A stretch of 64,000 nucleotides of DNA from Chromobotia macracanthus (Eukaryota; Chordata; Actinopteri; Cypriniformes; Botiidae). Each line of letters begins with the position of its first letter. Position 1 is the first letter of the stretch. The stretch is taken from contig JAZGTH010000034.1 of assembly GCA_036877525.1 (NCBI GenBank), forward strand, positions 5,698,501-5,762,500. The letters run 5' to 3'. Both the position numbers and the translations under genes were made by a program. This document shows, one piece after another, positions 53,669 through 64,000 of this stretch. A model generated the notes under the pieces. It made no database searches, was not told the origin of the DNA, and saw only the letters and a program-made list of their open reading frames with translations.

Positions 53669-56600
53669 GTACTGTTTTTGAACTGGAAATAGTTCAGGAT
53701 GGTGCCGCGGATGGCAGCCTCTGTGCTGAGCTCCTCAGTCGTCTTAGTGTTTTTGTTAGTTTTTTCTGTTTTTTGTTTCACAAACACAATCAGCTTTACC
53801 AGGGATGAACTGCTGAACATTTGGCAGAACGGACCCCAAAACCTCCAACCGGTTGTTTACTATTCGGACGTTTTGCTCAATGTGGTAGTTGGCGGAGCGG
53901 CCGCGCTGATCAGGCGCTTCGGGACGCGCAGAAGGGGAAGACGCGCCGGCGCGCTCGTAAAACTCAGACAGCGTGGACTTCGGACGGCGCTGCCCAGTAC
54001 AAACAGGGATTTTTCAAATTCTGCTGCTCTGTGTTTCACTGAGACCTGGCTGAACGATGCGATTCTGGACAGCGCGCTTCATCTGCCCAGCTTCCTGCTG
54101 TTTAGAGCGGATCGCGACGCAGAATCAACGGGGAAATTACGTGGTGGCGGGACGTGCTTTTACATCAACGAAAGGTGGTGTACAGATGTAACAGTATTAA
54201 CCAAAATGTGCTGTTATAATCTAGAATCGCTTTTCATAAACTGCAAGCCGTTCTATTCGCCGCGAGAGTTTTGCTCGTTCATTCTTGTGAGTGTACATTC
54301 CACCGCAAGCGCATGTGAGTCTGGCTTTACAGAAACTCGCCGACCAGATCACAGAGACCGAACAAAAACACCCGGACTCTGTTTTAATCATTCTTGGGGA
54401 CTTTACAAAGCAAATCTCTTCCTTGAACTGCCAAAATACAGTCAGCATGGTTACATGTCCCACCAGTAATATATTGGATCACTGCTACACCACAATAAAG
54501 AATGCATATCACTCTGTCCCGCGGGTGGCTTTGGGACTTTCTGATCACTGTCTGGTTCATCTTATACCAACCTACAGGCAAAAACTTAAATCTGCTAAAC
54601 CTGTAGTAATGAATGTAAAAAGATGGACCACCGAAACAGAGCTGGCCTTACAAGCCTGTTTCGAATGGACTGATTGGAGTGTTTTTGAAGCCGCTGCCAC
54701 CAAACTGGATGCGCTCACAGAGACTGTAACTTCATACATCAGTTTCTGTGAAGATATTTGCATTCCTACCAGGACTTATTTAACCTACAACAATGACAAA
54801 CCATGGTTCACTGCAAAACTCAGACATCTCCGTCAGGCCAAAGAAGATGCTTACAGGAATGGGGACAAAGTCTTGTTTAAACAGGCCAAATACACACTAG
54901 AAAAGGAAATCAAAGCGGCAAAAAGGAATTATTCTGAAAAATTAAGGAATCAATTCTATTCCCATGACTCTTCATCAGTGTGGAAAGGTCTGAAGGACAT
55001 CACTAACTACAGTACACCATCCCCCAGCACTACAACATCTGGCAGACGAACTGAATGAGTTTGAAAAAACACCATCTACACCTCCAACAACCCCCCTCCC
55101 CCTCACCCCTCTTTTACAAATCAGCGATGAAGATGTCCGCAAAGTCTTCAAAAAGAACAAAAGAAAAAAGGCACCAGACCCAGACGGTGTGACTCCATCC
55201 TGTCTGAAAACTTGTGCTGATCAGCTGGCCCCCATATTCCAACTAATCTTCAATAAATTGCTAGCGTTGTGTGAAGTCCCTGCCTGCTTCAAACGCTCCA
55301 CCATCATCCCCGTTCCAAAAAAAACCAAGATAATAGGACTTAATGATTACAGACCTGTGGCGCTAACGTCTGTCGTCATGAAGTCATTTGAAAAACTGGT
55401 TCTGGCGTATCTGAAGGACATCACCGGACCCTTACCGGACCCTTACTGGACCCTTACTGGACCCCCTGCAGTTTGCTTACCGAGCAAACAGGTCTGTGGA
55501 TGATGCTGTAAACATGGGTTTGCATTTCATCCTGCAGCATCTGGATAAATCAGGGACTTATGTAAGGATCCTGTTTGTGGACTTCAGCTCAGCCTTCAAC
55601 ACTATCATCCCAAACCTCCTCCTGCCCAAACTAACTCAGCTGTCTGTGCCCACCTCTGTGTGTCAGTGGATTACCAACTTCCTGACAGACAGACAGCAGC
55701 TAGTGAGGCTGGGAAAATACTCATCCAGCACCCGCACCATCAGTACTGGCGCCCCTCAAGGTTGTGTTCTCTCCCCACTGCTCTTCTCCCTGTAAACCAA
55801 CGACTGCATCTCTAAAGACCCCTCTGTCAAGCTCCTGAAGTTTGCGGATGACACCACACTCATCGGCCTCATTCAGAACGGTGACGAGTCTGCTTACAGA
55901 CAGGAGGTTAAAGAGCTGGCTGAATGGTGCAGTCACAACAACCTGGAGCTCAACACGCTCAAAACAGTGGAGATGATTGTGGACTTCAGGAGAAAGCCCC
56001 CTGCTCTCCCCTCACTCACCATCATGGACAGCACTGTAAAAACAGTGGAGTCATTCAGGTTTCTTGGCAGCACCATCTCTCAGGATCTGAAGTGGGACAT
56101 TCACATTGACTCTATTGTGAAAAAGGCCCAGCAGAGACTGTATTTCCTCCGTCAACTGAGGAAGTTCAACCTGCCACAAAACCTTATGAAACAATTCTGC
56201 TTTGCCATTATTGAATCCGTCCTATGCACTTCAATTACTGTCTGGTTCAGCTCAGCTACCAGTTCTGACCTCAGAAGACTACGCCAGATAGTCCGGTGTG
56301 CTGAGCGAATCATTGGTACAACCTCCCCACTCTTCAAGATCTGTACTTATCCAGAGTACGCAAAAGGGCTGGTAAAATCACTCTGGACCCCTCACATCCA
56401 GCACACTTGCTCTTTGAACTGTTGCCATCTGGTCGACGCTACAGAGCCCTGAGCACCAGAACGACCAGGCACAGTTTTTTCCCTCAAGCAATCCATCTCA
56501 TGAACACTTGAAAAATAATGTGGAACACACAACACTATTATACATTCATTCACTTATTTATTTAATACACATACTTGTTTACATTTCTAATTTGCACCTG

Positions 56601-56846
56601 TACATAGTAATTTGTTTACATTTGTCTAGTTTAGTTTAGTTAAGTTGTATATTGAGTATTTGCTTTTTTTGCACAAACATTTCTCTGTATATTTGTATAT
56701 TTTTTCTGTATATTTGTATATTGTTCTTTTAATTATCTGTGTCTTGTCTTGTCATGTCATTCTGTTGCACTGTGGAGCTTCTGTCACTAAAACAAATTCC
56801 TAGTATGTGCAAACATACCTGGCAATAAAGCTTATTCTGATTCTGA
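53669..56846 (+). mobile_element. Rex1/CR1-like LINE, nearly full length, nested in an L2 fragment
   Basis: About 3.18 kb with endonuclease, reverse transcriptase and a 3' UTR ending in repeated TTCTGA units (56834-56846). An L2 3' UTR copy is split around it: AGAAGTACATACTGTTTT (53651-53668) lies left and 'agtaggtagtctgaatag' (56851 on) lies right. Elsewhere in the window (18058-18090) these two pieces are continuous. Any target duplication is at most a few T residues. The 5' part (53860-54060) is GC-rich compared with its surroundings. Confidence 0.8.
53699..56500 (+). pseudogene. LINE open reading frame: endonuclease and reverse transcriptase, broken
   Basis: In order: a hydrophobic start (MAASV...VFLLVFSVFCF), endonuclease with ALCFTETWLND, IILGDF and LSDHCLVHL, a linker with KRWTTETELALQ, then reverse transcriptase with KAPDPDGVTPS, FVDFSSAFNTI (motif A), TGAPQGCVLSPLLFSL (motif B), FADDTTLIGLI (motif C) and a C-terminal VKKAQQRLYFLRQLRKFN. 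Breaks: frameshift near 54295, another near 55040, an 11-bp tandem expansion at 55426-55460 that shifts frame, a TAA where a codon is expected just after motif B (about 55795), and a frameshift near 56345. Catalytic motifs are otherwise intact, so decay is recent. The enzyme nicks target DNA and reverse transcribes its own RNA. Confidence 0.85.
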
Positions 56847-57127
56847 TTTTAGTAGGTAGTCTGAATAGATTACCCTCTGATAGCCTTTGCACATAATGAC
56901 AGGTATTTCTAAGGTCCATTTATTCAAATGTTCCAAATGTATGGAGGTTTCATCAGTTCAGTCAACTCATTATTCATAAACCAACTACAAACCCAGTAAC
57001 TCTAATTAGTTTTATTAATATACATCTTATAATAAACAATTTGCAATAATACCATGTATTCTGTTTTCCATATTGTACATGTTTGACCATTTTTCTGTTT
57101 TCAGTATTTTATGTAAAACTGCTTTGA
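56847..57127 (+). repeat. L2-type LINE 3' UTR (right part of the split copy)
   Basis: 'agtaggtagtctgaatagat', 'ttttattaatatacatctta' and 'gcaataataccatgtattct' match 18070-18340 in the same order. It ends near 'gtaaaactgctttgaaa' where a family A repeat begins. Confidence 0.7.
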
Positions 57128-57296
57128 AAGTAGCATATTTGTCAGATATGGTAACCCATATGTACCCATAAATGTGCCCTCTGCATTTAACCCATCACTG
57201 GTGAGGAGTAAACACACACACAGCAAAATGTGGGCAGCAAAATGGACTCAAACCAGCAACCTTCTGATTACAAACCCGGCTCACTAACCAGTAACT
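57128..57296 (+). repeat. Dispersed short repeat, family A (copy 6), split by an LTR
   Basis: 'cctctgcatttaacccatca' and 'ccagcaaccttctgattaca' in family order up to 'actaaccagta'. Its continuation 'gccacaactgcccta' is found at 57832-57848, on the far side of the LTR. Confidence 0.7.
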
Positions 57297-57827
57297 TGCC
57301 AGGATCCTGACATCCCCTGTGTTTTGTGTCAGAGCATGACGTTTGGGTCCTGACTCTATTCTAGTCTTGGTTCTTGTATTTTAGAGTCAGGATCTAGACT
57401 CATGCTTTGTGTCTTTGTGACCTGTGTAAGCACATGGCCATTGTTTGTTTACTTCGTGCCATGTGCTCTCCTGTCTCGTGTCTTGACCCCGCCCTCTTGT
57501 TTCCTTGTTATGATCCTGCCGTCATTGGATCAATCCTCCCACCTATCTGCCCTCGTTTTTGCCTTGTTTTTTGTCTTATTAAATGCCCCTGTGTTTGCTG
57601 TCTTGTGCTTGTGTATTGTATTTTGTTGCTGATGTTTCCTAAACTGTTTTGAAGTCTGCCTTGTCAAGTTTTCTGAGCTCTACTATATAGATTTATCTAG
57701 TGTTGTTCTGATGTTGTTATCTGTAGTCTTGTTTTGGTTCTTGTTTTGCCCCCTCGTGGGAGTTTTGTTTTAATAAAGTTTTTGGTTAAAAGCTGCATTT
57801 GTTTTCTCCCTCACTGTATCCCTGACA
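57297..57827 (+). mobile_element. Solo LTR inserted in a family A repeat
   Basis: Starts TGCCAGG (TGTCAGG with one change) and ends CCTGACA, with AATAAA at about 57771. Blocks are shared in order with 1910-2335. No internal region, so it is a solo LTR or an orphan. The 5-bp flanks are not identical (TAACT, GTAGG), which suggests age or that the boundary is shifted. Confidence 0.65.
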
Positions 57828-57849
57828 GTAGGCCACAACTGCCCTACTG

Positions 57850-57900
57850 CATTTGAAGCAATGCAACACTATATAAATAAAATTGTATTGAACTGAATTT
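57850..57900 (+). repeat. L2-type LINE 3' tail fragment
   Basis: 'gaagcaatgcaacactatat' followed by 'aaataaaattgtattgaact'. Confidence 0.65.
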
Positions 57901-58019
57901 TAAAAAGCTTTAGTTTAAACTTTCAGTCCTGACTTTTTTAAGCCAGCATGTTTTTTGGCAACCTTTATGTATTTTGATTCTGATATGTTGTTTGATGTAT
58001 TGCACTTCTCAGACAACTA

Positions 58020-59150
58020 GCAGAACAAACATAGGGAGGAGGCACTTACCAACAGGGCTGTAGCTGGTAGGCAACTGCTAAGCATAAAATCCTCTACTGA
58101 GTTGTCCACCAAAGGTGACAGCATGGACCAGGCTGGGTCTTGGCTCCCGTGGGGAGTACTTGCAGGTTCACTGCCTGGTCCCGAAAGGGACTGGTGGGAG
58201 CCTTGGGCAGGTAACCTGGCTGGGGTCTCAGTGTAACATAAAAATACCCAGGTCCAAACTCTAGGCAGTCACTGGTGACAGAGAGCACCTGGAGATCCCC
58301 ACCCTCTTGATAGATTGGCCTCTCTTGGGCTCAAATGTGGGCCCTTGCAGGCTCGTTAGGACCACTGAGAGCTCCTAGGAGAGAATGGGGCACAGCCTAG
58401 GAGGGTTTAATCACCTGGTGTCTCTGACATCAGGAACAGGAGGGTCCTGGCTGAGGGGAATGCACCAGGAAGGAGCCGCCATCAGGGGCATTAGCTCCAT
58501 TAATCAGGTCTGGTTGGGCCAGTACTGGGCCACTATAAGTACTTGGTGGGGGAGGCAATGGGCAAGCTGTGACATGCCACAGGACCTCACACTGCCTTGG
58601 CAGTTAATGTAGGCAATTGTCACTGTGTTGTCTGTCCAAAATAATACATTCTTGCCCTGAATCAATATTAAAAACCTCTGCCAGGAGCTCCAGGCAATTT
58701 GTTTCAAAAGAAGGGTGGCTACCTCATTCTGACAGGACAGGCTCAGTTTCCGCCTGTTCTGAGGTGAAGAATTTAGGGTACTACGCTAACTGGATAGTTG
58801 AGACAGATCATCTTTGGTAAGTTATCATACACTTCTGGGAAGAAAGACAAAGGGCGGGGCGAGGTTTTGAATCATACCCCGAGCCCAGAAACCAATCGTC
58901 AGGCCATGAGCGTTCCTCTGGAGATTCCTGTGTTTACTCTCCATAGTGATTTCCATTCCAACCCAATACTTGCAGCTGCCTGGAAAAGCACCACTTTTAG
59001 CCTTATTTTGCACCCCAGTCATCCTTTCTTCTGATGCTGTGACTGATATCTCATCCTCATCTTGTATTCTTAATGCGACAGAGATTTCTCCCTTTTGAGG
59101 CAGACCTGCTGCTGTACCAGAAAACACAACTGGTTTGAATGGGCATGCCC
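58020..59150 (-). pseudogene. DIRS-type retrotransposon: gag N-terminus and RNase H fragment
   Basis: Minus strand. 59127-58825 starts with residues including IQDEDEISVTASEERM and SGAFPGS, which resemble the acidic start of fish DIRS gag. 58707-58504 reads GKNVLFWTDNTVTIAYINCQ followed by RSCGMSQLAHCL, the RNase H segment with a TDN motif, after an internal deletion between the two. 58400-58020 is degraded and unassigned. No recombinase part or terminal repeat is attached. Confidence 0.65.
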
Positions 59151-59766
59151 AAGGCTAAGTGGTCTGTGAGGATGATTAAATTAGAAATTCACTCTTTGAT
59201 GCTGTGGCAAACCTGCTGAAGCACCCAGGGGAGGTTTGGTTCAGGATGAAGACAGGGGGATCAATTGCTGACATCCAATCATGTATCCAGGAGGATGAAG
59301 AGAATTCCAAAGAAAGATTTTTTTATTTAACGTTTGATGGACAAATAAAGAGATGCAGAATTTAACTACTTTTTGTGATATATTTTGGTAATGGTGGTAT
59401 GCCACATGAATAATGCTAATAAAACAGGATATGCTCTTTATACATAGATTATATGTTTTATGGTTTCATAACAATCCACAACAATCCAAATTGTTTATGA
59501 GTGTGGTTAAAGCAGGTAATTACAAAGCAAGCATACACTATTTTAACCCTATAAACTTTTTTTTAACTCTATAACACAAATTTTAACATCTGCTTCCAAC
59601 ACTGCACATTATACATCACAGCTAAATGAATTGTCTATAGCTTTGATGGACACAAAATCAGATTTGTTTATAAAATGTCATACATCTTTTATCATTTGTC
59701 CATCAATTATCTTTTGTTTAACCATTGTGTGAGAGACTTATATTACATCTTGAAAAAAATGTACAG
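59151..59766. other. Unassigned non-coding stretch
   Basis: No gene or recognised repeat; ends at an acceptor-like 'aatgtacag' before the exon-like segment. Confidence 0.35.
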
Positions 59767-59957
59767 AGTATGTCCCCTTCAACCACAGTGCAAAATTCAA
59801 ATATTGGGCCACAATGAGATCACAATCTGAATATCTGGTGGAAAAGAGGCTCATCCAGCCCACACTGGAAACACACATGAATAGAGCCATCCTTCCAGGG
59901 CACCTAGCTGCAAAGTTCCAAAAGCTCCTCAACAAAGAAGTGGGCAGTTGGCGGAGG
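59767..59957 (+). CDS. Exon-like open segment, unknown protein
   Basis: 191 nt bounded by an acceptor-like TACAG (59762-59766) and a strong donor-like GTATGT (59958-59963). It gives 63 codons without a stop, including FKYWATMRSQSEYLVEKRL, then QPTLETHMNRA and LAAKFQKLLNKEV. The composition is balanced and charged, unlike the AT-rich shadows around it. I do not recognise the family and cannot see a partner exon in this window. The pyrimidine tract before the acceptor is poor, which weakens the case. It may be a true internal exon of a gene extending beyond the window, a retained pseudo-exon, or chance. Confidence 0.3.
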
Positions 59958-60036
59958 GTATGTAGTAGTGCTCTTGGGTTAGTGGAGTTCTTGGTTGATC
60001 CATGTTCTTTTTTAAATGTTTAGGTATGGTACCGCA

Positions 60037-60287
60037 TGTCACGAAGGGACTGAGACAGCAGGATCCATTTGCAGCAGTTTATTAAGAGTTAACCAAAACA
60101 GGCAGGATCAGGCAATGGCAAACAGATATAACATGGGCATGGCAGATCAGAAACAGTAAACAGGCAAAGAGGAAATTGCTATAAAATAGAATTTAATCAA
60201 AACACACATGAACTCAGGAGACTAAAACTAAACTAAAACAAGGACAGATAATGAACTGAACCAATACAGGAATGTAATACCCAGGGC
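60037..60287 (-). mobile_element. Truncated gypsy-type LTR
   Basis: Begins TGTCACGA at 60037 and shares 'ggatccatttgcagca' and 'tttattaa' with 41360-41388. Cut off at about 60287 by the start of an L2 3' end. No coding region attached. Confidence 0.5.
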
Positions 60288-61085
60288 AATTTAATTTTAT
60301 TTATATAACACTTTTTACAATGTTGCATTGCTTCAAAGCAGCTTTACATATATATTGAAAAATAATACACAAAACAGAAAAATTGTCAAACATGTACAAC
60401 ACAGAAAACATAATACATAATATTATTATTCATTTTAACTGTTCATTAATAGATGTATATTAATAAAACTAGGGATACTATAAGGGATACTAGGTTTGTA
60501 GTTGGTTTATGAACAAAGGGTTGACTGAACTGATGAAAACTTTAACACATTTGGACCGTCTGAATACATAGTCATTTTGTGTGAAGGCTTGTACCTCTCT
60601 CAGTGGTCTATAAGAGGGTAATGTATTTAAACTGCCTACTAAAACAGTATGTACTTCTGAGACTATGCAACATTTAGTCAATTAACATGATAGATGTTAG
60701 GTATTATATTAAGCAAGATATGCCATTCATTACAAGGAGATGGTGCATAGAAAGAAGGTAACATTTTATGGGACAGGGTTATAAGGGATTTACAATAATA
60801 CCATCAAATACCTGAACCTTACACAATGAACAAGAACGGGAAACAAAGAAATAGCAAAACAGAGTTTTAGGACTGTAATTATATGATTACGCTAGAAGCA
60901 ATATTAACAATTCACAAAATCCTAAGCTAAGTTAAATGTCAGCAGTTTCCCATTACGCAAGCCAACAGGGCGACAGTGGCAAGGAACCAAAACTCCAATG
61001 ATATATAGATAGAGAATAAAACCCTGGGAGAAACCAGGCTCAACTGAGAGCCAGTTGTCCTCTGGCACATTAAAGCTGCAGTTTG
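60288..61085 (-). repeat. L2-type LINE 3' UTR, longest copy
   Basis: About 0.8 kb in reverse orientation, from the tail ('tttaattttatttatataac') to the 'ggttccttgccactgtcgcc' and 'gcctggtttctcccaggg' blocks that adjoin the LINE coding end. It serves as the local reference for the other L2 fragments. The small frame at 60490-60681 is inside it and not a gene. Confidence 0.75.
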
Positions 61086-63299
61086 TAACTTTGGATATAC
61101 ACATAGAGCTGATAAAACTGATTTATGATTATATATTGATTTGAAACCTGTCAGGTCTGATTTTGTGATAATATGTCAAGCATTGAGGAATATTACAAAA
61201 AGAGATTGTGACAGAAGCATAATATTACTAATTGCAGCTATGCTGTGACTAGGCAGGGAACAAAATATAGAACCTAACTAGGCTAGAAGTAGGTAATTAC
61301 AAATTTAATGAAGAAGTCCATGATATTCCCCTGTCTCAGGGGGTGTCCCATCCCATCTCCTCACCATCTGGTCTGGATGATGTAATGAAGGTCTGCAAGT
61401 TGCCAATAAATGCTATATTGTTGTCTTGGCATGGGGGTTGTGGAGAGAGCACAGAAACAGGGAAAGTTTAGGAAAGTAAAAAATTGTAGCTGCTGGTATG
61501 GACTACTTGCATGGGAGAGAATGATCTGTGTATGTCACTGTGTTCACACAATACAGGCACTGTTTTCTGTCCTCTAGAATGAGAAAGGAAAAAAAGATAA
61601 GATGGGGGAGAAATGGGTGGTGGTCAGTGAAGGGATGAACCATTGTGAGAACTGTGAACATTGGCACCACAATTTGTGACCAGTTAATTTTTTACCAACC
61701 GTTAGTAAACTGCTGAGAAATGTTTGATAGTGAGGAATTAATGGACTGATGAGAGATACAGGTGAGCTGCTTTCTTCTGAACTAAAGCTAATGCTTCTTC
61801 TTTCACATGTGACAGGATATTTATCTATTGTGTTTCTAATGTATTTTTGGCATACGTTTATGCTTTGAAATTAGATGTTGTACATCGGCATGATTTACTG
61901 AGATAGGTATGTACTGCCCATATGGCATTTATGATGTTAAAGTCATGGACAACAACAATCATACTTAACTTTACTCATTTGCAGAATGAGTTACTCAGAT
62001 GCAGTGATAATAAAATTATTTAAAATTGTCTATGAAACCACAAAATTACAGTAACACTTTATAATAAACATACAGTAATTAAGTATTTATAAATAATTTG
62101 AACTATTATTAGTTATTTATAAATTGTAGTTTCTATGTTGTTGTTACATTATTAGGCCATTTATAATTAAAAAGTTCTTAATTTATTTTTACTATAATTA
62201 ACTAATTATTGTATTTTTCTTATGTAAAGGGTTAGTTAATGTTGTCTGGTATTTTGTTAACCATACCAAACAGATGTATAAACAAGTAGTAAAGGAACAA
62301 TGGTTCAAGAAATATTTATGTATGTGGTGAATTGTTACACATGTATGCTTAATGTGTTTGCAAACATTTTAGGAGCACTAATGATATAAATGCATAATTA
62401 TTGTTTAATGACCTTAATTATTCTTGTATTTTGTCTGACCTAATCTAAAGAACTATTTACCCCTAAAATATTTATGTTATGAAGTAATGATCCAATATTT
62501 TGTTTGTAAGTTGGCCATCACATAACCCTCAAAACAGACACAAAACCAGGCTCAAAAAGACAATGCAAGAGATACTAAAAACATACATTTATTTGTGTTG
62601 AAAAAGCTCAATACACAAGCAGCTGTAACATTTTAACATGTAGGTAGTTATGCAATTGGGAGGGGTGGGGTGTTATGACCAAAATTTATACGTTACCAAG
62701 CAAGAACTAAACAAAGCAAAATATAAATTTATACAGTAATCTATATAACACTGTACAACTCTCACAATGACAAGGCTAGTATTTAATAAACATTAATATA
62801 GACACATGTCTGTTCAATTTTCCATGGTTAATTCAGAAAACTGGTTTGCTTTTAATTATTAAAGCTATTTAACCTGTATTTATATCACCATGAAAGTAAT
62901 AAACACTGGGTTTCTAAATACATATGTTATGGAGTGACAGTAAGGTTGAAGTCTTTTATACTCTTGACTGATGTTATTCATCTCTTTTATTTGCTTTTGA
63001 AAATTAATTTCATAATAATAAACATAATAATAATTATATTATTATTTTAATAATAAAATTATAATATAATTATAATTGTATTATTATAATTTCATAATAA
63101 TAAAAAAAATAAAAAAGGAAAGGAATAAAACTTCTGTTTTGCTGTTGTAGCAAAAGGAGGGTACAAATAAAATTGTGTTAATTTGTCTGTCTGCCTTTTA
63201 CAGTACTTCTGTGACAACTTTACATTTATCCTGCTTATAATCATATTCACATTCCATCAGTTTCTTGTTGCCTGGCACATGAAAAACCTTTTACATTTT
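61086..63299. other. Unassigned AT-rich stretch
   Basis: No gene. 63005-63115 is an ATT/ATA-type low-complexity run. 62045-62200 has short internal TTATAAAT/AATTA repetition. Confidence 0.4.
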
Positions 63300-63530
63300 A
63301 ATTACATTAGATCCCACAAATGGATGGGCTGGTTGTGGCCCACTGGTTAGGGAGTTAGACTTTGTCTGTTCGGTTTTGGCAGATGGCAATTGAGGTCCTT
63401 GAGTAAGAAACCTTACCCCTAACCTAATTGCTCTGGTTGTGTGTTCACTACTCACTACACCAATGTGTATACATTTACTGGATGGGTAAAATGCAGTGGA
63501 CAAATTCTGTGTATGGGTCACCATACTTGG
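63300..63530 (-). repeat. Dispersed short repeat, family A (copy 7, reverse)
   Basis: 'ggttgtggcccactggttag', 'tgtgtgttcactactcac' and 'gtatgggtcaccatacttgg' are the reverse of family A blocks. The 77-codon frame across it is an artefact. Confidence 0.6.
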
Positions 63531-64000
63531 TCAACACATTGCTTCACAAAACCAAATTGCTCCATCATCTGTTTGGACAGTATGCAATAGTGTAAGATTT
63601 TAAAATCATGGTGGAGATATAAATGGGGCATAAATGAATAATGATCAATATTTGCATTGTCTTTATTGTATGGTTTGCCAACAAACCCTAGACACACAAA
63701 GTGCTATTTTCAAATTGTGCTGTTTTTTCATTTAAATTATTTTGGGATGTTTAAGAATCTCTTTTTGAATCCAAAATCTGCATTTCTTTTTCTTTTAAAA
63801 CTGTCCTATTGTAACTGCCAAAACTATGTATTTACATACATTATATTTTTGTGCAGTGTGCCCTTTAAGAAACTGATCATTGGTGGTGATGACGTAGAGA
63901 GTCTACGGGTGTCTAAGTAAGAGCCATTATGGATGATAAGTTCGCTCTGCCTTTTTGTTAAGGTTTTGTGTTTACTTTTATTTGTAACGCCACGAAAGAG
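63531..64000. other. Unassigned stretch at the window edge
   Basis: AT-rich. The 87-codon + frame at 63657-63920 is hydrophobic and low in complexity, with no recognised domain. The last 140 bp are more balanced and may belong to something cut by the edge. Confidence 0.35.

Overview
The window looks like nuclear DNA of a teleost fish. The evidence is one intact vertebrate gene (a dermatan sulfate epimerase-like gene, 45592-49227, + strand) set in AT-rich DNA crowded with fish-type mobile elements: Ty3/gypsy LTR retrotransposons, DIRS-type tyrosine-recombinase retrotransposons, L2-type and Rex1/CR1-like LINEs, Tc1/mariner relics, small hAT-like elements, tRNA-derived SINE sequence and long (AT)n tracts. 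An ostariophysan (carp/catfish/characin group) is plausible from the repeat styles, but the species cannot be fixed from sequence alone.

Layout. 1-12 kb: gypsy relic, DIRS recombinase end, LTR pieces, a complete solo LTR (3368-3943) with a 5-bp target duplication, a large inverted repeat (4454-4669), a Tc1 relic and a second gypsy copy (9246-12118). 12-22 kb: L2 3' ends in head-to-head inverted pairs, an L2 reverse transcriptase relic, dispersed short repeats, an orphan gag zinc knuckle. 22-24.5 kb: a third gypsy copy with an open 284-residue reverse transcriptase. 25-38 kb: gene-poor DNA with 'GCTAGCATG' type tandem repeats, Tc1 relics, a perfect 30-bp hairpin, a Rex1-like LINE relic and a roughly 1.07-kb non-autonomous DNA element with inverted ends. 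38.5-41.8 kb: a fourth gypsy copy with a complete 5' LTR but truncated in integrase. 42.4-44.5 kb: two short inverted-ended elements. 44.8-49.3 kb: the cellular gene with a CpG-rich upstream segment, a possible 5' UTR intron and a poly(A) signal. 52-57.9 kb: DIRS end, a 3.2-kb Rex1/CR1-like LINE nested in an L2 fragment, and an LTR inserted into a dispersed repeat. 58-64 kb: a third DIRS fragment, one exon-like open segment of unknown identity, an LTR/L2 fragment pair and AT-rich DNA.

Only the epimerase-like gene appears to be a functional cellular gene; I found no operon, CRISPR array, RNA gene or clearly new system. The interesting material is structural: nested insertions, inverted duplications, a tandem-repeat-driven frameshift, and loss of catalytic residues in relic elements. 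Coordinates of relic boundaries are estimates by eye unless a terminal repeat or target duplication is cited.
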